Origin: Clostridia bacterium
GTDB lineage: Bacteria; Bacillota; Clostridia; Christensenellales; CAG-138
Assembly: GCA_003246365.1 (NCBI GenBank)
Contig: QKAN01000158.1
Location: forward strand, 1 to 64,000
Length of the DNA: 64,000 bases
Direction of reading: 5' to 3'
Part shown: positions 1 to 7,438 of the stretch, one piece after another
Numbering within the stretch: the stretch's first letter is position 1
Layout of the letters: each line of letters starts with the position of its first letter
The notes under the pieces: model-generated
Database searches by the model: none
What the model saw: the letters and a program-made list of their open reading frames with translations, nothing else
Told to the model about the DNA's origin: nothing
Position numbers and translations under genes: made by a program

Positions 1-73
1 AGAACATCAATGCTTAGGAACTAGTATCAATTATTGGTAGATGTTGCGCTTAGAAAAAAGCACACGAAAGAAT

Positions 74-360
74 TTAATAAGTTTCTTCAATTGGAGGTAA
101 TATTTCGTCTAAACGTATTTCAACAGAATCATCAAAAGTTCCGTGTCTATGCCATTTTTTATTCGTAGTGAGAACAATGATGATTGAGGGAGAGTAAGAA
201 ACGTGCTTGTCTTCAACGGCGAACTCAATAATCTTTCCGACTCCTATTTTGATGATCTCATTTCCATCTTTAGATCAAATTATTTACGGAGAATTTTATA
301 GTGCAATTTGATTACCATCTTGAAGTGTTAATTATATAATCCATTTTACAGCATTTCTAG
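74..360 (-). pseudogene. Decayed ORF remnant, family unknown
   Basis: On the minus strand, one frame from about 360 to the TAA at 74-76 reads as plausible protein (KWII, LTLQDGNQIAL, then KDGNEIIKIGVGKIIEFAVE and a 40-residue tail ending EILPPIEETY), but it is broken by four in-frame stops between about 275 and 335. The last 66 codons are open but contain no ATG, GTG or TTG start and no ribosome binding site. The AT-rich composition resembles the ParA/HEPN island further on. I read this as a gene inactivated by nonsense mutations. The family is not recognised, and the frame could be coincidental in AT-rich DNA. Confidence 0.4.
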
Positions 361-430
361 ATTTTTACAAAGCAGTTTATTCCACTAAGCTAATGCAGTT
401 TAACGCATAATTTGGTCTTTTGCCTTGTCG

Positions 431-574
431 CTATTTCAATTGCTTAGGAACACTGTATTTGTTACTATCGTCAAAATCGCAAAGCAGTGGATACATCGGA
501 TGCTTGGTGATGTCGTGCTTTCGCGAATAAAACGGATGAACACCCAGCAACTGTAGAATGCACTGAGAAATCAT
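431..574 (-). other. Short ORF of 47 codons, probable remnant
   Basis: An ATG-started minus-strand frame of 47 residues (contains HPFYSRKHDITKHPMYPLL and ends SVPKQLK). It has no Shine-Dalgarno sequence and follows an in-frame stop directly. An 11-bp string TGCTTAGGAAC covering its 3' end (441-451) recurs at 11-21, near the left edge of the window, which hints at two related decayed copies. The rest of the 640-bp leader shows no supported gene. Confidence 0.2.
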
Positions 575-594
575 CTAAAAAGATCGATATAAAC

Positions 595-627
595 AAAAAA
601 TCCGCACTACCAGCGTGCGGATTTTTT
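595..627 (-). terminator. Intrinsic terminator after the sensor kinase operon
   Basis: A perfect 13-bp stem (AAAAAATCCGCAC with GTGCGGATTTTTT) around a 7-nt loop, with T tracts in both directions. It lies 16 bp beyond the kinase stop codon, so it ends the 3656-to-643 operon; it could also work on the plus strand. Confidence 0.9.
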
Positions 628-642
628 ATCTCAAATTTTTGT

Positions 643-2016
643 TCAACTCTCCGAACTGCGTTCCTTCGGAACCCAAATCGTAAACGCACTTCCAGCGCCA
701 ACTTTGGACTCTAACTCGATTCGCCCACCGATCTTGCTCAGATTCTCCTGAACAATGTATAGGCCGAGGCCTTCGCCGTTTGTGCCGTGCGAGCGTTCGC
801 CGCGGTAGTATGCGTCGAAAATCTTCGCCTGCTCCTGCGGCGCAATCCCGATTCCGGTGTCCTGTATGGCAATCGCCAGTTCGCGATCATTCTCGTGATA
901 GCTGACCGTAACCGAACCACCGGACGGAGTGAACTTGTACGCATTGGTCAGAATGTTATAAATCGCTTGACTCAAACGATAAAAATCGGTCTCCACTGTG
1001 ATTTTTTGCTGCGTGTTCACCAGCAGGGCGAGCGGCTTTTTGTCGAACTGCGCTTTCAACCCCGCGACGATCTGCCGGATCAGGCCGGAGATTTCCACTT
1101 GGGTGAATGTGACCGGGTCGATCTCTTTTTCCGCGTCGATGAGTCCGCTCATATTTGTAATGATGGACGAAAGATTCTCAATCTGCGCTTCGCAGGTCTG
1201 AATCTCCTCCGGTGTAAACTGAATGACGCCGTCTTGAAACCCTTCCAGATGCGTGCGCAAAATCGTCAGCGGTGTTCTGGTTTGGTGCACCAGCTCGTCG
1301 ACGAGCTTCTTCCGGCTGGTTTGCTTCAGCAAAAGGCGGGAATGCAGCGTTTCCAGACTCTGTTGGATCGATTGAATTTCGATGATGTTGGACTTCGGCA
1401 GATCGGAAGGATTGCCAAGGTCGATGTTGACCGCCTGCTGCGCGGTCTGCGTCAGGTCCTTGCTCATGCGGCGGCTGAAATATTTGCTCAGTAAAAACAC
1501 AAGCGCAAACGCGATGCCGAACGAAAAAACACTGTTTATGATCAGCGAACGCGTGAAATTTCTGGTTGCGAGCGAACTGCCGATGGAACTGTATCGCGTG
1601 ATGTTCAACTTGCCGATGACGACTCCGTTTTGCGTGATGTCGATCGAATCGACTTCTTGCGCAGCGGTTTGCACAAACCGGCCCATCATTCCGCTGCGCA
1701 TCATGCCCATCATCGTGTCGTCGTCCGAACCGACGTCCGCGAGGAGCGTTCCATCCGCGCTGTAAAGCCGGATGCGGTTGATCGGATCGCTCAGGTGCGA
1801 CTCAAGCTGCATTTCCAGCTGCGAACTCGAATACTCCCCGGTGCTCAGCGCTTCCGTAGAAAACGCGACAACCTGGGACACATGCTGATTATAATTTTCT
1901 GTGGAATAGTCGATAAAATAGCGGTTGATCAGGGCGCTGAACACGAAGGAATTCACAATGACGGAAAGCGCGGCCGACAGCATCAGCGCGAGCATCCATT
2001 GACGCTTGACACTCAT
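643..2016 (-). CDS. Membrane sensor histidine kinase with Met-rich sensor loop
   Basis: A 457-residue histidine kinase of the classic two-TM design. TM1 spans about 7-30, the extracytoplasmic domain about 31-156 and TM2 about 157-177. A HisKA H-box follows with phospho-acceptor His244 in the variant motif HQTRTP (usually HELRTP), then a HATPase domain with an N-box (NAYKFTPSG), DTGIGI and GEGLGLYIV. The external loop carries a methionine cluster at 102-111 (MMGMMRSGMM), a composition typical of Cu(I)/Ag(I)-binding segments. Its start overlaps the response regulator stop by 4 nt (ATGA), so the two are translationally coupled. The partner regulator and upstream Met-rich protein suggest metal or envelope sensing; the ligand is inferred, not shown. 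Confidence 0.93.
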   Translation of the reverse strand: MSVKRQWMLALMLSAALSVIVNSFVFSALINRYFIDYSTENYNQHVSQVVAFSTEALSTGEYSSSQLEMQLESHLSDPINRIRLYSADGTLLADVGSDDDTMMGMMRSGMMGRFVQTAAQEVDSIDITQNGVVIGKLNITRYSSIGSSLATRNFTRSLIINSVFSFGIAFALVFLLSKYFSRRMSKDLTQTAQQAVNIDLGNPSDLPKSNIIEIQSIQQSLETLHSRLLLKQTSRKKLVDELVHQTRTPLTILRTHLEGFQDGVIQFTPEEIQTCEAQIENLSSIITNMSGLIDAEKEIDPVTFTQVEISGLIRQIVAGLKAQFDKKPLALLVNTQQKITVETDFYRLSQAIYNILTNAYKFTPSGGSVTVSYHENDRELAIAIQDTGIGIAPQEQAKIFDAYYRGERSHGTNGEGLGLYIVQENLSKIGGRIELESKVGAGSAFTIWVPKERSSES

Positions 2017-2699
2017 TGCGGTTTTCCTCCAAACAAATATCCGGCGCCGTATTTCGTGACAAGGATCTGCGGATTGCGCGGATCGATTTCTATTTTTTGC
2101 CGGATTTTCTTGATATAACTGTCGATATTCCGGTCGTAGCCTTCGTAGTCGTCGCCGTATGCCTGCTCAATGAGCTGTTCGCGGGACATCACGCGCCCCT
2201 GATTGCGAAACAGAGCCTGCAACAGTTGATATTCGGCTGTGGTCAGCGGGATCTCATTTTCGCCGCAGTAGAGTTTCATGCTGGCAGTGTGCAGGCTTAA
2301 GCCTTCATAGCGATAAATGATTTCGTCCGATTCGTGATAGACGCGCGTCAGCAGGCGGCGGATGCGCAGCATCAGCTCTTTAACGCTGAACGGCTTGACC
2401 ACATAATCGTCCACGCCGGTTCGAAAACCGCGCACACGGTCTACTTCGTCCTGCCGCGCGGTCAGCATGATGATGGGCAGTTCGGACACGTTGCGAATCT
2501 CCCGAAGCACCTCAAACCCGTCGATGCCGGGCATCATCACGTCCAAAAGAACGAGGTGGACGGTGTGATTGTTGAAGAGTTCCAGCGCCTGGAAACCATC
2601 GCTCGCGGTCAGAACAAGATAGCCCTCTTTGAGAAGATACTGTTCTACGATCGAGCGGATTTCCGCCTGGTCTTCTACAACTAAAATCTGATATCGCAC
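2013..2699 (-). CDS. OmpR/PhoB-family response regulator
   Basis: A 228-residue two-domain regulator. The receiver domain (about 1-120) has the acidic pocket VVEDQ, phospho-acceptor Asp53 in LLDVMMPG and the conserved Lys in VVKPFS. The C-terminal winged helix (about 130-226) has the typical LTTAEYQLLQ start and a DSYIKKIRQK recognition region. It lies directly upstream of its kinase with a 4-nt overlap and downstream of the SHOCT genes, so it is probably co-transcribed with its likely targets and autoregulated. Confidence 0.95.
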   Translation of the reverse strand: MRYQILVVEDQAEIRSIVEQYLLKEGYLVLTASDGFQALELFNNHTVHLVLLDVMMPGIDGFEVLREIRNVSELPIIMLTARQDEVDRVRGFRTGVDDYVVKPFSVKELMLRIRRLLTRVYHESDEIIYRYEGLSLHTASMKLYCGENEIPLTTAEYQLLQALFRNQGRVMSREQLIEQAYGDDYEGYDRNIDSYIKKIRQKIEIDPRNPQILVTKYGAGYLFGGKPQ

Positions 2700-2733
2700 C
2701 GTTCCACCTCGTCGTGTTTCGCCCGCTCAGCAA

Positions 2734-2979
2734 TTATTTGCCGAGGACATCTTTCATCTTGGTGTATTCTTCTTCGGTCAGTTCGCCTTTGATATAGCGA
2801 AGCTTCAATGCTTCCGCGGCGGCATCGTTCGAGCCGTGTTTCTTCTTGGACGCGAGCACGATGACAACCACCAGAGCCGCGACGAACAGCACGCCAAGAC
2901 CGATCCATACGCCGGGATACATATACCCGAACCCTCCGCAAAATGTGCCGAAGCTGCTAAAACCTCTTGATAACATCAT
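2734..2979 (-). CDS. Small membrane protein with SHOCT tail (1)
   Basis: An 81-residue protein. A Gly/Phe-rich N-terminus (FGTFCGGFGYMYPG) precedes one membrane segment (about 25-44, WIGLGVLFVAALVVVIVLA), a basic KKKHGS stop-transfer stretch and a C-terminal SHOCT motif (ALKLRYIKGELTEEEYTKMK). SHOCT is a short helical oligomerisation motif found at the end of many small bacterial membrane proteins. Thirty-four nt separate it from the regulator gene and 47 nt from a second SHOCT gene. The ribosome binding site is AGGAGGTATGA. The molecular role is unknown. Confidence 0.85.
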   Translation of the reverse strand: MMLSRGFSSFGTFCGGFGYMYPGVWIGLGVLFVAALVVVIVLASKKKHGSNDAAAEALKLRYIKGELTEEEYTKMKDVLGK

Positions 2980-3026
2980 TGTATCATACCTCCTGTAAAA
3001 TTATTTGATTTCGTGTTTTGGTTTCG

Positions 3027-3209
3027 TCATTCGCTGATGACTTTTTGCATTTTTCTGTATTCTTCTTCGGTGATTTCTCCGTTGACGAAGCGCTTTAACA
3101 GCAATTCTTCGGGTGTTTCACCGGACTTGGTCCAATCGCTCACTTTTTTGCCCGACTTTGCGAACACCAGATAAACGATGAGGCCGACTAACAATAGCCA
3201 GATATACAT
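3027..3209 (-). CDS. Small membrane protein with SHOCT tail (2)
   Basis: A 60-residue protein: one N-terminal membrane helix (about 2-18, YIWLLLVGLIVYLVFAK), a short linker and a C-terminal SHOCT motif (LLLKRFVNGEITEEEYRKMQ) close to that of the neighbouring gene. The two probably arose by duplication and may hetero-oligomerise. It sits in the same operon, 24 nt after the Met-rich exported protein. No catalytic residues are visible. Confidence 0.82.
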   Translation of the reverse strand: MYIWLLLVGLIVYLVFAKSGKKVSDWTKSGETPEELLLKRFVNGEITEEEYRKMQKVISE

Positions 3210-3233
3210 GATTTCTACTGCCGCCTTTCCGTA

Positions 3234-3656
3234 TTAGTCCCAGTTGTAACCGCGCATCATACCGCGTCCATAGGTTCCGCCGTACGAGCCATAGCTGTCA
3301 TCCAGATCGTATCCGACATAGCAGCCGTTCATCATTCCGTAACCGTAAGCGTATCCGTTTTCGGCGTATTCGGCGGCCATTTCATCCAGACGCTCCAGAG
3401 CAAGCTGCGCTTGTGCATCGGTCAGGAGCCCGTCCGCGAGCATGGTGTTGATCGTTTCTTTTCGCAGGTCGATCATCTTTTGAAACGATGCATCCAGATC
3501 CGCCTGTTGCTGCTGTGTCAGCTCCTGCTGATAACCATAGGCCACGGAACTTTCACGGACTGCGACGCGCGCAGGAGAGTTGACGATCAGTACATACGCG
3601 GCAACGGGAACGAGCGCGAGTACGGCAATTGCGATGATGAGTAATGCCTTTTTCAT
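3234..3656 (-). CDS. Exported Met/Tyr/Gly-rich protein, DUF2680/Spy-like
   Basis: A 140-residue exported or membrane-anchored protein. An N-terminal hydrophobic helix (about 3-26) is followed by a helical LTQQQQADLDASFQKM region and a second LLTDAQAQLALERLDEM helix. This resembles the helix-turn-helix of DUF2680 (YckD) and the LTxxQ repeats of CpxP/Spy-type envelope proteins. The C-terminal 45 residues are rich in Gly, Tyr and Met (GYGMMNGCY, GRGMMRGY) with a single Cys. It is the first gene of the operon that encodes the Met-rich kinase. I infer an accessory or periplasm-equivalent metal or stress protein for that system; the DUF assignment is from pattern recognition only. Confidence 0.7.
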   Translation of the reverse strand: MKKALLIIAIAVLALVPVAAYVLIVNSPARVAVRESSVAYGYQQELTQQQQADLDASFQKMIDLRKETINTMLADGLLTDAQAQLALERLDEMAAEYAENGYAYGYGMMNGCYVGYDLDDSYGSYGGTYGRGMMRGYNWD

Positions 3657-3866
3657 GTTTTCACCCCCTTGTGGTTAATTGGTTGGTTGGATTCTGTACC
3701 CTTACTTTACCGGGAGAATATGATTGAATTATGATCGTACTTTTTTTGTAAAAAAATTATTTTGAAACATGGCGTACTTGCCGAAAACGCGGCAGCGATT
3801 GTGTTTTTGCGCGGAATGTTGTAAGGTTGTACTATTGTAAAAAACGAAGATTAAAGGCGGTACGGT

Positions 3867-4571
3867 TTGAACGGATTTCAGCAGACATATCAATTCCTCA
3901 TGTTCGACGTTGACAACACGCTGATGGATTTTTCCGCGGGAGAAAAGGCGGCGCTGTTTCAGACGATGGAGGAGCTCGGCACGCCGATTGGTGACGACGA
4001 TCATAAAAAGTATTTAGAGATCAACGCGGGCGTATGGTTGCGCTTTGAACAGGGGCTGCTGGACAGCAAGGCCGTGCAGCGCATTCGCTTTGAGGAGTTT
4101 GCGGAGCATCTGGATCGTGACCCCGCAGAGGCGCTGCTGCTGAACGACGCATATGTGGAGAATCTCGGCAAACAGGCGATCATGCTCGACGGCGCGATGG
4201 AAATGCTGCACAAACTCAAAGAGCGGTACCAAATCGCCGTTGTGACCAACGGGCTGCATCTGGTGCAGCGCGCGCGGCTCACGCGCTCCGGTTTGCTTCC
4301 GCTGTTGGACGGCGTTTTTATCTCGCAGGAGATGGGCGTGCAAAAGCCGGACAAAGCATATTTTGACGAGGTGTTCCGCACATATGGCGACCGGGATAAA
4401 CGCAAGTATCTCATGATTGGCGATTCGCTCTCTGCAGATATACAGGGAGGCATCAACGCGGGCGTTGACACCTGCTGGTATCATCCGTCCGGCACGGCGG
4501 CGGAAGGAGCGATAACGCCGACCTACACGGTGCGCGATTTTTCCGAAATGACGCGGCTGCTGTTGCCGTGA
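3867..4571 (+). CDS. yjjG: HAD-family noncanonical pyrimidine nucleotidase YjjG
   Basis: A 234-residue HAD-IA phosphatase closely resembling YjjG, which dephosphorylates dUMP, dTMP and noncanonical pyrimidine nucleotides and so helps clean the nucleotide pool. HAD motif I is FDVDNTLMDF (nucleophile and acid/base Asp near residues 13-15), motif II is VVTNG, motif III Lys lies in VQKPDKAYF and motif IV is MIGDSLSADIQGG. The start is TTG at 3867, chosen because AAAGGCGG lies 6 nt upstream and the match to the family begins at once. It is cytosolic and followed 91 nt later by ppnP, another nucleotide-salvage gene. Confidence 0.9.
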   Translation: MNGFQQTYQFLMFDVDNTLMDFSAGEKAALFQTMEELGTPIGDDDHKKYLEINAGVWLRFEQGLLDSKAVQRIRFEEFAEHLDRDPAEALLLNDAYVENLGKQAIMLDGAMEMLHKLKERYQIAVVTNGLHLVQRARLTRSGLLPLLDGVFISQEMGVQKPDKAYFDEVFRTYGDRDKRKYLMIGDSLSADIQGGINAGVDTCWYHPSGTAAEGAITPTYTVRDFSEMTRLLLP

Positions 4572-4662
4572 ACTCATGGTATTTGCGCAAATTCTCTGGC
4601 TTTTAGGGGCGAGATGCGCTAAGATAGAGAACAATATATGATTTCTCGGGAGGGGACATACT

Positions 4663-4980
4663 ATGGATCGGTTTGAACAGGTTACCGCCATTAAAAAGGC
4701 GAATGTGTATTACGACGGCAAGGTGACGAGCCGCACGGTGCTTTTCGCGGACGGCACAAAGAAGACGCTCGGCATCATTCTGCCCGGCGAATATTCCTTT
4801 GGCACGGCGGATAAAGAGATTATGGAGATTCTCGGCGGGTCGCTGCGCGCGCTGCTGCCGGGTGAAACGGAATGGGCGACGTTTGGCGAGGGGCAGACGT
4901 TTGAAGTGCCGGCCAACAGCCGATTTTCGGTGGTTGCGGACGGCGTTTGCGATTACTGCTGCTCATATGTAAAAGAATAA
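4663..4980 (+). CDS. ppnP: Pyrimidine/purine nucleoside phosphorylase PpnP
   Basis: A 105-residue single-domain cupin matching PpnP (formerly YaiE/DUF1255), which phosphorolyses many nucleosides to base plus ribose-1-phosphate. The [16 protein letters not shown] start, [27 protein letters not shown] and VPANSRFSV are family signatures, and the length is typical. The ribosome binding site is GGGAGGGG. With yjjG upstream it forms a small nucleotide/nucleoside salvage neighbourhood. A strong terminator follows. Confidence 0.93.
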   Translation: MDRFEQVTAIKKANVYYDGKVTSRTVLFADGTKKTLGIILPGEYSFGTADKEIMEILGGSLRALLPGETEWATFGEGQTFEVPANSRFSVVADGVCDYCCSYVKE

Positions 4981-4995
4981 GAAGAAACAGCACAA

Positions 4996-5036
4996 AAACG
5001 GACGGAATCGACAAGATTTCGCCCGTTTCTTTTTTT
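4996..5036 (+). terminator. Intrinsic terminator after ppnP
   Basis: A 14-bp stem with one mismatch and one G-T pair around the loop GACAA, ending CCGTTT and followed by a T-rich run. It begins 15 bp after the ppnP stop. Confidence 0.85.
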
Positions 5037-5103
5037 GCGGATCGATTGTAATATGAATACAGAATGCGCGCGTGCAAAACGCAGACGCGGCGGAGGGGAT
5101 AGT

Positions 5104-5637
5104 ATGCGAAACGTGGTGCTGTTTATTGCGATGAGCCTGGACGGATTTATCGCGGCAAAGGACGGCGGGGTGGACTGGCTGGTCGGGCAGGACCCGGACA
5201 GCACGGAGCCGGGGAGCTATCCGGCGTTTATCGCGGGCGTGAGCGACATCGTCATGGGGTACACGACGTACCACCAGCTCGCGACCGAACTTTGTCCCGG
5301 CGCATGGCCGTATCCGGACAAGACGACCTATGTGCTGACGCACCGCGAAGGGGAGACGGCGGAGGCAGGCGTCTCGTTTACGGACGAACCGCTGGACGCG
5401 CTCATCGGCAGGTTAAAGGTGCAGCAGGGCGGAGAGATTTGGATTTGCGGCGGCGCCGCCGTCGCAAACCAGTGCATCCGGCTGGGGCTGATCGACCGCT
5501 ACCACATCAGCGTGATTCCGGTGATTCGCGGGGGCGGGGTGCGGTTGTTTGAGGCGCTGGATGCGCCGATTCCGCTCAGGCTGATTTCGACCGAGAGTTA
5601 CAACGGGATTGTGGATTTGGTGTATGGGGAGAGGTAA
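5104..5637 (+). CDS. Dihydrofolate reductase-like / RibD C-terminal domain protein
   Basis: A 177-residue protein of the RibD C-terminal/DHFR fold (YwjB/YyaP type): VVLFIAMSLDGFIAAKDGGVDWL at the start, then GYTTYHQL, TYVLTHR, IWICGGAAVANQCI for NADPH binding, and IDRYHISVIPVIRGGGVRLF. These proteins are predicted NADPH-dependent reductases of pteridine-like or other small substrates; the true substrate is unknown. The frame is open further upstream, but the ATG at 5104 follows GGAGGGGAT by a few nt and begins the family homology. The AT-rich ParA/HEPN island begins directly downstream on the other strand. Confidence 0.88.
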   Translation: MRNVVLFIAMSLDGFIAAKDGGVDWLVGQDPDSTEPGSYPAFIAGVSDIVMGYTTYHQLATELCPGAWPYPDKTTYVLTHREGETAEAGVSFTDEPLDALIGRLKVQQGGEIWICGGAAVANQCIRLGLIDRYHISVIPVIRGGGVRLFEALDAPIPLRLISTESYNGIVDLVYGER

Positions 5638-5744
5638 AACAATTTATGTTGTCATGAGGGAAGCTATGAATTGACGATATAAAACATCGCAGTTTAAATT
5701 CAACGAAACAAACATTGAAAGCTGCTATTATTGTTGCGAATATA

Positions 5745-6341
5745 CTACACAATGCTTTCAATTGCGTTGACTAACTGATCAATGAAAATATAACAATTTG
5801 TAACCATTTCATCATCGATCTGCGTGAGCATTCCCGTTGGTTGATCAATATCTGACTCGTGAACAATCTTATTTCTACGGTTAACAATAATAGCTAGTTT
5901 AGCAGAGATGTCTTCTGCAGTAAAACCCATAATTGGAGATAAAGCGGACCACACTTTATTCACTTCTATTAATGATAATGCATATTCAACATTTCGAGGA
6001 GCTTGGAATGAAGATTTTGCATTCATTTGTTGCAAGTAACCATCAATTAAGAGTTCTCTATCAATTGTATTGTTTGCACAAATAATATTTTGTATTTGAA
6101 AAGAAGAAAAAGAAACGGGATTCTTGGGGGATAATGAACAAGAGAAGAACTTCGCAACAAACTTCTCTCGAACTAAATCATGCAGATATTTATCAAAACA
6201 ACTTATTATAAATGCATATTGCCACCTCAACAATTGAGACACGTCAAGATTCGGTGCTGCTTTTATTATGTAATTATATAAAGAAGAAATATCTGTTAAA
6301 TAAACAATACTTCGTTTATATGTCTTTAATGAGTTACTCAT
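5745..6341 (-). CDS. HEPN-domain protein, RiboL-PSP-like predicted RNase
   Basis: A 198-residue alpha-helical protein. The N-terminal helix LLRWQYAFIISCFDKYLHDLV (about 37-57) resembles RiboL-PSP-type HEPN domains. The C-terminal helix holds the HEPN catalytic signature R-x4-H as R156-NKIV-H161, followed by ESD. HEPN proteins with this motif are commonly metal-independent RNases in toxin-antitoxin and abortive-infection systems. I chose the ATG at 6341, which overlaps the end of the ParA-like gene by 8 nt; an upstream in-frame start at 6434 would overlap it by 101 nt and lacks homology. The AT-rich composition contrasts with both flanks, suggesting horizontal gain. RNase activity is inferred from the motif. 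Confidence 0.8.
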   Translation of the reverse strand: MSNSLKTYKRSIVYLTDISSLYNYIIKAAPNLDVSQLLRWQYAFIISCFDKYLHDLVREKFVAKFFSCSLSPKNPVSFSSFQIQNIICANNTIDRELLIDGYLQQMNAKSSFQAPRNVEYALSLIEVNKVWSALSPIMGFTAEDISAKLAIIVNRRNKIVHESDIDQPTGMLTQIDDEMVTNCYIFIDQLVNAIESIV

Positions 6342-7374
6342 TTTCAATAAGTTCAACAACCCTTTCCGCAAAAATTCTAAACAATAATTTAAACCAAGAG
6401 AGGGTTTTCGCTTGTCCTTCGTGAGCGTGATCAAGTTTTAGTTCAAAAATTGGCAAAGACTTTTCATGCGATAACGCAATTAACTTATTAAAATTTGAAA
6501 ATTGTGCAAGACAATAATGATCATAATAGTCCTCAATGTGATTTGCTTTCTGAACCATGTTTCTATATGCTCTTTCGTATGCATCTTCGCTTAGCGTCAT
6601 ATTATTCTTTTTTAGATCTTCTATAAAAGTAGTAGTTATAACTGATGAAATTTTACTCATAAACCCAGCAAAGCTTGCTTGAGGATGACCACCAGATAGA
6701 TTAAAATCATTTATCGTATATCCTAAAAAACGAGGAGTGGTGTTAGAAATCTTATAAGTCGCTTCAGAGAATGAATCTCGAGCACTTTTTGCCCATGCTT
6801 CCCAAGAAGGTAGCACTCGAGATAGAGATTTGATTGCCATGGCAGAGAACACATCAGGTGCGGTAGGAATTATGAAAAAATCACTACTTAATAAGATGTC
6901 CTCGTTTATTGCGCTAAGACTTGGATTGAGATCAAAAATAGTATAATCAATACTATATTTTTTACAAGTTATATCTATTAAATAATTTATAGCACCAGGT
7001 AGATTCTGCATTGAGCCTAAAGAGTTTGACAATTGCATAGCAACACCAAGTTGCATTTCGTTTTCAGAAAAATCGATGTGACCAGGGCATAAAAACAAGC
7101 GTTCCTTGATTTCGATGCAATTTACTGGTGTAAGTAAACGCGGTTGTGATTTGAATGCTGGCGCTAATGCATCGTGTATATTTTCTTGAGATCCGGACTC
7201 ATAATATTTTTCAAATTCATCTTGACCTAACGCATATTGAGTGAGATTACACTGAGCATCGGCATCAACAAGTAAAATTCGCTTGCCAAGTGAAGCAAGA
7301 CTCCAACCTAGATTATATGATGTTGTTGTTTTTGAAACGCCACCCTTGTGATTAAATACTGCAATCCTCTTCAT
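6334..7374 (-). CDS. ParA/MinD-like SIMIBI ATPase paired with HEPN protein
   Basis: A 346-residue ParA-superfamily ATPase. The deviant Walker A is HKGGVSKTT (residues 9-17), with signature Lys10 and catalytic Lys15 and with Ser14 replacing the usual Gly. Walker A' is VDADAQCNLT, Walker B is DYTIFDLNPSLSAINED and the switch region is PTAPDVFSAMAIKSL. The C-terminal 130 residues (after about 210) are not typical of chromosomal Soj and have no ParB partner nearby. It is transcribed from its own promoter and is translationally coupled to the HEPN gene. I infer that it senses a trigger or restrains the HEPN RNase rather than segregating DNA; a plasmid-type ParA remnant is the alternative. Confidence 0.88.
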   Translation of the reverse strand: MKRIAVFNHKGGVSKTTTSYNLGWSLASLGKRILLVDADAQCNLTQYALGQDEFEKYYESGSQENIHDALAPAFKSQPRLLTPVNCIEIKERLFLCPGHIDFSENEMQLGVAMQLSNSLGSMQNLPGAINYLIDITCKKYSIDYTIFDLNPSLSAINEDILLSSDFFIIPTAPDVFSAMAIKSLSRVLPSWEAWAKSARDSFSEATYKISNTTPRFLGYTINDFNLSGGHPQASFAGFMSKISSVITTTFIEDLKKNNMTLSEDAYERAYRNMVQKANHIEDYYDHYCLAQFSNFNKLIALSHEKSLPIFELKLDHAHEGQAKTLSWFKLLFRIFAERVVELIENE

Positions 7375-7390
7375 AATTGACCTCTCTCAA

Positions 7391-7431
7391 ACTATACTGT
7401 TAATTATAGTATAAAAAGCAATTTTGATCAA
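7391..7431 (-). promoter_or_regulatory. Promoter and operator of the ParA-HEPN pair
   Basis: On the minus strand, TTGATC (7426-7431) and a perfect TATAAT (7403-7408) are separated by 17 bp. An inverted repeat ACTATA-N8-TATAGT (7391-7410) covers the -10 box and the expected transcription start, as an autorepressor site would. A GAGAGAGG ribosome binding site follows before the ATG at 7374. Confidence 0.75.
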
Positions 7432-7438
7432 TTTGTTT

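Noticed and set aside
787-1494. A 235-codon plus-strand frame opposite the first histidine kinase
   Set aside because: It mirrors a well-supported kinase gene, has no ribosome binding site and has Arg/Gln/Asp-rich composition typical of an antisense shadow. The same applies to frames at 4014-4691, 48566-49330, 50515-51459 and 56014-56802.
6334-7374. Plasmid or chromosome partition ParA with an integrated replicon
   Set aside because: No ParB, parS or replication gene nearby and the gene is coupled to a HEPN protein, so a partition role is less likely, though not excluded.
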